Source: Candidatus Methanofastidiosum methylothiophilum
Lineage (GTDB): Archaea; Methanobacteriota_B; Thermococci; Methanofastidiosales; Methanofastidiosaceae
NCBI GenBank assembly: GCA_001587575.1
Contig: LNJC01000009.1
Coordinates: 1 to 41,719 of the forward strand
Direction of reading: 5' to 3'
DNA length: 41,719 bases
Program-made: the position numbers and the translations under genes
In this document: positions 36,995-41,719 of the stretch, one piece after another
Numbering within the stretch: position 1 is the stretch's first letter
How the letters are laid out: the number at the start of each line of letters is the position of its first letter
Notes under the pieces: generated by a model
What the model saw: the letters and a program-made list of their open reading frames with translations, nothing else
Told to the model about the DNA's origin: nothing
Database searches by the model: none

Positions 36995-37648
36995 ATGGAA
37001 AAAATAAAGCTTGATTTTCATATACATTCTTACTATTCTCCTGACGGGAACATGAAACCTAAAGATATTCTTGAAACTGCAATTTCAAAAGGACTTGATG
37101 TGATATCTGTAACGGATCATAACTCTACAAAAGGCGGCATTGAAACGAGAAATTTAGCTGAAAAAAAAGATATGCCGATTACTGTCTTTGTTGGCCAAGA
37201 AATAAATACTCTTTCTGGAGAAATCATTATATTAAATCTTGAAGAAGATATTCCACAAAATATGAGTTTAGAAGAAACTATTTCTTATGGTAAAAAAGGG
37301 TTTATCATTGCACCGCATCCTTTTGACAAATTTAGAAAAGGCATTGGCGAAGAGTTAGATTCAATTAAAGACAGAATTAATGCAATTGAAACATTTAATA
37401 GTAGAACAATTTTATCCAGCCACAATAAATTAGCTGAAATATATGCTAGAAATAATAAAATCCCCGGAGTCGCAGGTTCTGACTCTCATTTTTCTGAAGA
37501 ACTAGGTTCATCCTATTTTACAATAGAGTCAAAAAAGACGACTAATTCAATATTCAAAAGTATAAAAGAAGGAAAGATATCTATTTATGGAAGACAAACA
37601 GGGCTAAAACCTCATTTAAAGACAAGCATGATTCACTTGTTCAAATAG
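36995..37648 (+). CDS. PHP-domain metal-dependent phosphoesterase
   Basis: This 217-residue PHP protein carries His9-x-His11 (DFHIHSYYSPDG), Asp41-His42 (SVTDHNSTKG), Glu in VGQEINTL, His in IAPHPFDKF and GSDSHF near residue 163, the ligand set of the trinuclear metal site. Activity as a 3',5'-nucleoside bisphosphate or oligoribonucleotide phosphatase is known for some relatives; the substrate here is open. The 3' end overlaps the convergent UbiA gene by 16 nt. Confidence 0.9.
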   Translation: MEKIKLDFHIHSYYSPDGNMKPKDILETAISKGLDVISVTDHNSTKGGIETRNLAEKKDMPITVFVGQEINTLSGEIIILNLEEDIPQNMSLEETISYGKKGFIIAPHPFDKFRKGIGEELDSIKDRINAIETFNSRTILSSHNKLAEIYARNNKIPGVAGSDSHFSEELGSSYFTIESKKTTNSIFKSIKEGKISIYGRQTGLKPHLKTSMIHLFK

Positions 37649-38535
37649 ACATTCTTTAACATTTCTTTGATTTGATTTGAGTATCCAACTAAAGTATCAT
37701 TTGTTGCTGTAACCATCGGTACTGAAAGTAAGAGAAACGATAACAATATTATAATAAGTCCTGCATACATAAAAGCAAAGTTAACTTTTGTACCAAGATG
37801 TTCTTTCGATAAGGTGTAAAATAAAATTGTTGGAACAGACATTCCAAGAATCAACACAAAAACAACAGGAAATGCGTACATAAAGAAAGATATCAGTAAG
37901 AATCCAAACATTATTAGTGAAAGAGGATAGACTCTTAATTTGTTTTCTTTTATTATTTTTTTGGCATTGGCAGTGTTATTTTTGTAGTATAAGAACAGGA
38001 GAGAATACCCCACAGATAATGAAATAACAAACGGAAAAGGGAATCCATTTAAACTAGTGGTAAAAAGGAACCATCCGCTTGAAAATTTCAACAATTGGAT
38101 AAATGTTATTACTATTAATGATGAATTTTTGTGAGTTTTGAGTCTTATCGCGGGATAAGAGTATAGTAAATTTAATCCTATAATAGCTGCATATATGGAA
38201 AAAAATATTGCACCCGATAAAAATGAGAATAAAGTACCCAAAACAGATAAAATAACTATAAGATACTTTGCAGTGCCAACTGAAATACTTCCATTTGCTA
38301 TAGCTTTCCAAGAAATCTTCATCTGATTCTTTTTATCTTCTTCATAATCTGTAAGATCATTGAAAAGATAGATTGCACCTAGACCGAAAGATAATCCTGA
38401 AGCAGCAAGAACTGTTTTTATTATGTCATAATTACCAGTTAAACTTCCATAGATTATAACTCCAAAGAGAAATTGAAGAATATTTTTTGGGGCATTTAGA
38501 GTAGCAGAATTGTAAATGATTGCCCTGAAGTTCAT
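37633..38535 (-). CDS. UbiA-family prenyltransferase
   Basis: This 300-residue membrane prenyltransferase has eight to nine hydrophobic helices. The first prenyl-diphosphate/Mg motif is Asn59-Asp60-x2-Asp63-x3-Asp67, and the segment YSYPAIRLKTH matches the lipid-facing loop. The second Asp-rich motif expected near residue 180-190 is weak here (YYKNNTANAKK). This agrees better with the DPPR-synthase-like group, whose members attach prenyl to ribose phosphate, than with DGGGP synthase. That assignment is tentative. A strong TATA lies 25 nt upstream. Confidence 0.82.
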   Translation of the reverse strand: MNFRAIIYNSATLNAPKNILQFLFGVIIYGSLTGNYDIIKTVLAASGLSFGLGAIYLFNDLTDYEEDKKNQMKISWKAIANGSISVGTAKYLIVILSVLGTLFSFLSGAIFFSIYAAIIGLNLLYSYPAIRLKTHKNSSLIVITFIQLLKFSSGWFLFTTSLNGFPFPFVISLSVGYSLLFLYYKNNTANAKKIIKENKLRVYPLSLIMFGFLLISFFMYAFPVVFVLILGMSVPTILFYTLSKEHLGTKVNFAFMYAGLIIILLSFLLLSVPMVTATNDTLVGYSNQIKEMLKNVYLNK

Positions 38536-38552
38536 GTTTATACTCGACAGGG

Positions 38553-38566
38553 TCTATTTATAAATA
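38553..38566 (-). promoter_or_regulatory. TATA box of the UbiA-family gene
   Basis: ATTTATAAATAG on the minus strand is centred about 25 nt before ATG 38535, a leaderless-type promoter. Confidence 0.55.
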
Positions 38567-38622
38567 TTCCTACTAGAGAATATATAGGAATTAAAGAAAA
38601 ATATATAGAAAAACAATAGAAT

Positions 38623-38883
38623 TCAATGCGTACATAAAAGAGCAGGCAGGTCAGAATTGCCCTCTATAAGGGATACCAGCATGTATTTTGAGTTTTCATA
38701 CCACTCTGGGTCGTCTTGCCTTACTCTAGATAAGAATCTTTCTAAATCTTTATCAATTAGAAAAAATCTATCTTTTTCCCTTCTTTCCCACACTTCGATT
38801 TGACCCTTAACTGAGCATATGCTACCCAAGTAATTGCACGATTTAATAATTAATTTATAGGCATAATCAAATTCATTCGTCAT
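38623..38883 (-). CDS. Small hypothetical protein
   Basis: This open frame of 86 residues starts with ATG and has no recognisable domain. It is predicted mixed alpha/beta with many charged residues (KDLERFLSRVRQDDPEWYENSKYM) and four cysteines. No Shine-Dalgarno or clear TATA precedes it. It may be a real small gene or a remnant. It lies between UbiA and the GT-C gene and leaves short flanks on both sides. Confidence 0.4.
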   Translation of the reverse strand: MTNEFDYAYKLIIKSCNYLGSICSVKGQIEVWERREKDRFFLIDKDLERFLSRVRQDDPEWYENSKYMLVSLIEGNSDLPALLCTH

Positions 38884-38913
38884 GAATTGAATATTTTTGA
38901 GGTGATTAAAAGA

Positions 38914-38949
38914 ATGAGCAGAGAATGTGTTCTAATTTTTCAAATATAA
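38914..38949 (+). CDS. Eleven-codon ORF behind a near-perfect Shine-Dalgarno site
   Basis: GAGGTGATT at 38899-38907, a near-complete match to the archaeal anti-Shine-Dalgarno, is 6 nt before an ATG that opens MSRECVLIFQI and stops at TAA 38947. A TATA-like TAATTTATAG at 38851-38860 could start a transcript near 38881. It may be a micropeptide, a leader peptide, or the stump of a lost gene. Confidence 0.3.
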   Translation: MSRECVLIFQI

Positions 38950-39034
38950 TACTTAATATATTTAATTATTTTACGATATAGGGCCCTATTAGAGGCTTAA
39001 TTCTGCAAAAAGTATTCTCAAGTTGCACATTAAC

Positions 39035-39045
39035 CATATAAATAG
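39035..39045 (+). promoter_or_regulatory. TATA box of the GT-C glycosyltransferase gene
   Basis: CATATAAATAG is centred about 27 nt before ATG 39067, so the transcript is probably leaderless. Confidence 0.55.
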
Positions 39046-39066
39046 ATATTCTACTTTTTTCGAATA

Positions 39067-40398
39067 ATGCATATCACAATGTCTAGGAATAAATACATTT
39101 TAATTTTAATAGTTATTGCTATTATTTCGTTTGCTTACTATGTCCCGCATTATGGCCTCATATATGACGGAGGATTATATGCCTCGTTAGGATATTCTTT
39201 AGTAAGTGGAAATGGGTATTACTTCAATGGATACCCAGGAGATGTTCCGCCAATCTTACCTATTTTTCTTGCATTATTTATAGGTATTTTTGGAGAAAAT
39301 GGGATATTCTTAGTAGTTCCCCTATTTTCAATTATCCATGCAATTATTTGTTTTCTTATTCTGGAAAAAAAAGTATCCTTAGAACTATCATTTTTAGGAT
39401 CTTTATATATTTTTTTTACCCCTATAATGTTTTACGATTCGATGAATGTAATTCGTGAAATTCCCCTATTGACATTTGTCATGGCTTCTTATTTAGTCTT
39501 TTTATGGAAAGATGATTCCTATAAAAAACATGTTCTAATAGGAATTTTAATAGGATTGGCATTTTTAACTAAATCTGTTGGATTTGTATATACATTTCCA
39601 ATACTTGTCTATTATGTAATTAAGATGAATAAAAAAGTTGCAATTAACTTTTTATCTTCGGTGATAATAGTTTTGCCCTGGGCAATTTGGTCGTATTCTC
39701 ACTTCCAAACTCCTTTTGTTTCTCACTCTGCTTATTTATTACCCCAAATGGGTACTAACGTTATTTCTTTTTTTACTAGAACTTTGCCAATATTTTTCCT
39801 TGGATCGTTTATTCCTATATTGCCTCTTTCAATTCTGGGAATTAAAAAAACGGAAAAAATATTTTTATTATTCGGATTTTTTGTCTTTTTATCTGCATTC
39901 TTATGGCCAGTTCAAGAAGCAAGATATCTACTTGCAGGATACTTTCTTATACTCTATACGGCCTTGACGTATCTTAAAGACAAGAAAAAAAAGATTGGAA
40001 TTGCATTTATGGTAATCGCTGTATTATTTCAAGTAGGTGCAACTGTATCTGTGTTGGAAACGAGTGTTGTTTCTTATGGCCTTCTGGATGAAGCAGGACG
40101 TTGGCTTAGAGAGAATACTGAAACAGATTCAAAGGTAATGACCCAATCATTTAGACAAATTCACTTTTTTTCCCACAGAAAGACTTATCAAATACCCCAG
40201 GATCCATCACTTTTTCAAAAAACACTAGAAAGGAATAAAATAGAGTATATTGTAATTGATTCATATGAGAAAACAACTCCGAAATATGCGAGAGAATATT
40301 TTAAGAATGTTGAACCATTAGCTACTTTCAAAGATAATTATGGCACTGTCAATATTTATAGGTCGCCTTATTATAATTCTAGCAAACTTGATAAGTAA
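39067..40398 (+). CDS. GT-C (GT39/ArnT-like) membrane glycosyltransferase
   Basis: This 443-residue protein has about ten transmembrane helices. The first external loop carries the presumed catalytic Asp34 (YDGGLYASLGYSL), and another acidic site lies at YDSMNVIREIPLL near residue 125, as in PMT/ArnT-like enzymes that move a sugar from a polyprenyl phosphate to an acceptor on the outer face of the membrane. A soluble C-terminal domain (about 335-443) follows the membrane part. The acceptor is unknown. ATG 39067 fits the TATA spacing; ATG 39079 is an alternative. Confidence 0.85.
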   Translation: MHITMSRNKYILILIVIAIISFAYYVPHYGLIYDGGLYASLGYSLVSGNGYYFNGYPGDVPPILPIFLALFIGIFGENGIFLVVPLFSIIHAIICFLILEKKVSLELSFLGSLYIFFTPIMFYDSMNVIREIPLLTFVMASYLVFLWKDDSYKKHVLIGILIGLAFLTKSVGFVYTFPILVYYVIKMNKKVAINFLSSVIIVLPWAIWSYSHFQTPFVSHSAYLLPQMGTNVISFFTRTLPIFFLGSFIPILPLSILGIKKTEKIFLLFGFFVFLSAFLWPVQEARYLLAGYFLILYTALTYLKDKKKKIGIAFMVIAVLFQVGATVSVLETSVVSYGLLDEAGRWLRENTETDSKVMTQSFRQIHFFSHRKTYQIPQDPSLFQKTLERNKIEYIVIDSYEKTTPKYAREYFKNVEPLATFKDNYGTVNIYRSPYYNSSKLDK

Positions 40399-40399
40399 T

Positions 40400-40981
40400 T
40401 TACTTCTTCAGAAACATATTTCCAAAATCAGAAAATATTTTTAAAATAAATCCATTTATTTTCCAGAATATTCTTTCAATAAACATCACAGCGTCCATAA
40501 AAAGACAAAAACTAAACATATTATACTTACAAACTGATCCAGTTATTTCAGATTGCGTCATTCCTGTAAATATCACAAAATATCCAATCAAAAGAACTGT
40601 AATAAATGCTAGAGAATAACTAAATGTGATTTTATTTTGGAATATTTTGATATATTCTCCTCCTAAGGCAAAATCCAAATCTATTATAGCATTAATTGTA
40701 AGTATTAGAATAGATAATCCACCTAATGCATAAAATAATGGAGAAACATATTTTAATCTTGAATTTATTTCTTTTAATATAGATCCAATAAATATAGTCA
40801 TTAGTAGAAATGTGAGCAAAATAAAATTTTTGTTTAAAAAGCCTATTATTTTGTGAAAGAAAAAATAGGAAACTAAAATAGAAATAAGATTTAATATCGC
40901 TATTATGAAGAAAATTAACAATAATCCACTTAGTTTAGTCAGCATTGAGTTTTTTAGTTGACGATTATTCTCAAATTCCAT
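40400..40981 (-). CDS. Orphan multi-pass membrane protein
   Basis: This 193-residue protein has four or five hydrophobic helices (about 17-40, 50-68, 80-100, 118-142 and perhaps 150-170) and charged ends. No family is recognised. It converges on the GT-C gene with a 1-nt gap and lies next to the insertion sequence at the right edge. No Shine-Dalgarno site precedes the ATG. Confidence 0.6.
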   Translation of the reverse strand: MEFENNRQLKNSMLTKLSGLLLIFFIIAILNLISILVSYFFFHKIIGFLNKNFILLTFLLMTIFIGSILKEINSRLKYVSPLFYALGGLSILILTINAIIDLDFALGGEYIKIFQNKITFSYSLAFITVLLIGYFVIFTGMTQSEITGSVCKYNMFSFCLFMDAVMFIERIFWKINGFILKIFSDFGNMFLKK

Positions 40982-41100
40982 GTACTAGATATTTTCTCTT
41001 CCAAATTATTAAATATTATTATAGTAAAAATAGTAAATTCCCAAATAATACTTATTTTATAAAATTAGAATTAGTGTAATATTCTTTATATTTCTAAAAG

Positions 41101-41719
41101 TGCATGGTTGCATAATTCAGCGCTTTTAGCAACTATGCCTATAAACTATTTTTCTATTCCAGAAGCAGTGCTTTATGCAATTTGTCGAACTGTTGCATAA
41201 AGCATAAACTTAATCATTGCCTCCTTTACCATCATGTCACTTCTTCTTGATTTGACTGCTTCCCCATAAGAACGCTTGACAGCTGAGAAATAGCTTTCAA
41301 CTAGCCACCTTTTACCATAATCGTATTTTTCTTTCCAAGCTTCCTCACCAAGATCCATTAACTCTTGCACACACTTTTTCCTTAGGGGCGAACCCCTGCT
41401 ACGAGGTATCGAACTCTTTCTAACTTTAATCACGGGAGTGATTTTGTTCCTATAGCAGTAATTGAATATACTTTTCTTGTCAAATGCACCATCTGCTTTC
41501 AATACTGACATTGGAACATCTTGAACTATCTTCTCAAAAGACTTGCTGTCGTGCTGTGGACCAGGAGCGATGTCAATACCTAATAGCTCACCGGTATTTT
41601 CATCTATGGCAATGTTCACTTTGAGCCAGTTTTTCCTTCTTTCATAGAACACTGAGCGCCAGTCACCTCTATTTGTCGTCTTTATTCCTGTACCGTCTAC
41701 TATTACTACCCTGCTTGGA
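41101..41719 (-). mobile_element. IS5-like insertion sequence, truncated by window edge (transposase 3' end)
   Basis: This is the 3' end of an insertion sequence of the same family as at 1-267. Its outer terminal repeat, 41101-41118, matches 16 of 18 bases with the repeat at 250-267 read inward. An imperfect hairpin (arms 41102-41111 and 41129-41138) overlaps the terminus. A second pair of TGCTTTATGCA-like repeats (41169-41203) spans the transposase stop codon. Confidence 0.75.
41173..41719 (-). CDS. IS5-family (DDE) transposase, C-terminal fragment
   Basis: About 182 codons are present, reading in from the right edge to TAA at 41173. The frame extends beyond the internal GTG at 41652 up to the edge, with VVIVDGTGIKTTNRGDWRS containing the first catalytic Asp. 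The second Asp is in LKADGAFDKK and the Glu in WLVESYFSAVKRSYGEAV. The complete DDE triad is therefore in this fragment. The N-terminus of a copy of this family is at 1-210. Confidence 0.85.
   Translation of the reverse strand, partial: PSRVVIVDGTGIKTTNRGDWRSVFYERRKNWLKVNIAIDENTGELLGIDIAPGPQHDSKSFEKIVQDVPMSVLKADGAFDKKSIFNYCYRNKITPVIKVRKSSIPRSRGSPLRKKCVQELMDLGEEAWKEKYDYGKRWLVESYFSAVKRSYGEAVKSRRSDMMVKEAMIKFMLYATVRQIA

Noticed and set aside
41102..41138. Hairpin read as a rho-independent-type terminator or small RNA
   Set aside because: Its left arm coincides with the terminal inverted repeat of the insertion sequence (16 of 18 bases shared with 250-267), so it is better explained as an IS end.

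Overview
The window is a piece of an AT-rich, gene-dense archaeal chromosome, most likely euryarchaeal. Archaeal information-processing genes show this: a TFE-alpha homologue (29658-30158), Pelota (32666-33715), a Nop5 C/D-box RNP protein (34106-35296), the archaeal type of S-adenosylmethionine synthetase (20515-21675), a Cdc48/VAT ATPase (21824-24067), an archaeal-type triosephosphate isomerase (28006-28677), a polyprenyl diphosphate synthase and a CDP-alcohol archaetidylserine-type synthase. Many genes have a BRE/TATA-like element centred about 25 nt before the start codon, which suggests leaderless mRNAs. Genes inside operons instead carry GAGGTG-type Shine-Dalgarno sites. I cannot name the genus. 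Nothing diagnostic of methanogenesis is present.

Layout. Both ends are cut inside copies of one IS5-like insertion sequence: the transposase N-terminus lies at 1-210 and the C-terminus at 41173-41719. Then, left to right: a CoA-disulfide-reductase-like flavoenzyme; a DUF1003/membrane-protein pair; a broken AlkD-like gene overlapping a radical SAM (SPL-like) protein with a Pol X-like HhH tail; a secreted COG1361-type protein with a MacB-like ABC ATPase and a large FtsX-type permease (4752-9649); a wHTH-grpE-dnaK-dnaJ stress operon (9737-13842); two flavodoxin-fold proteins, the second with no canonical start codon; a lipase-like esterase; a HAD phosphatase; a PrcB-like lipoprotein; and an operon of a cysteinyl-tRNA-synthetase-like protein, an HD phosphohydrolase and exonuclease III (17238-20466). 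After these come MAT and Cdc48 (divergent), polyprenyl synthase, an M42 peptidase, a tpiA-ABC exporter operon, DUF554, tfe-HD, SIMPL, Lrp, pssA, pelota-cyclophilin-like, Nop5, small membrane and Cys-rich proteins, SatP-type acetate transporter, response regulator, PHP phosphoesterase, UbiA, GT-C glycosyltransferase and an orphan membrane protein.

The region is tightly packed. Several convergent pairs abut or overlap (cdc48/ids, pssA/pelA, PHP/UbiA, GT39/hypothetical), and no gene-free stretch exceeds 300 bases. I saw no tRNA, rRNA or CRISPR array.

The best candidate for something undescribed is the CysRS-like gene at 17238-18482. It keeps the HIGN and KMSKR nucleotide-binding motifs but has lost two of the four zinc ligands that give CysRS its cysteine specificity, has gained a CC pair beside the pocket, and lacks the C-terminal tRNA-binding tail. 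It looks like an adenylating ligase with a changed substrate, and it is co-transcribed with an HD phosphohydrolase and an AP endonuclease. Secondary points of interest are the AlkD/radical-SAM-HhH repair pair, the start-codon-less flavoprotein gene, an 11-codon ORF behind a near-perfect Shine-Dalgarno sequence, and the five-cysteine winged-helix protein beside the acetate transporter.
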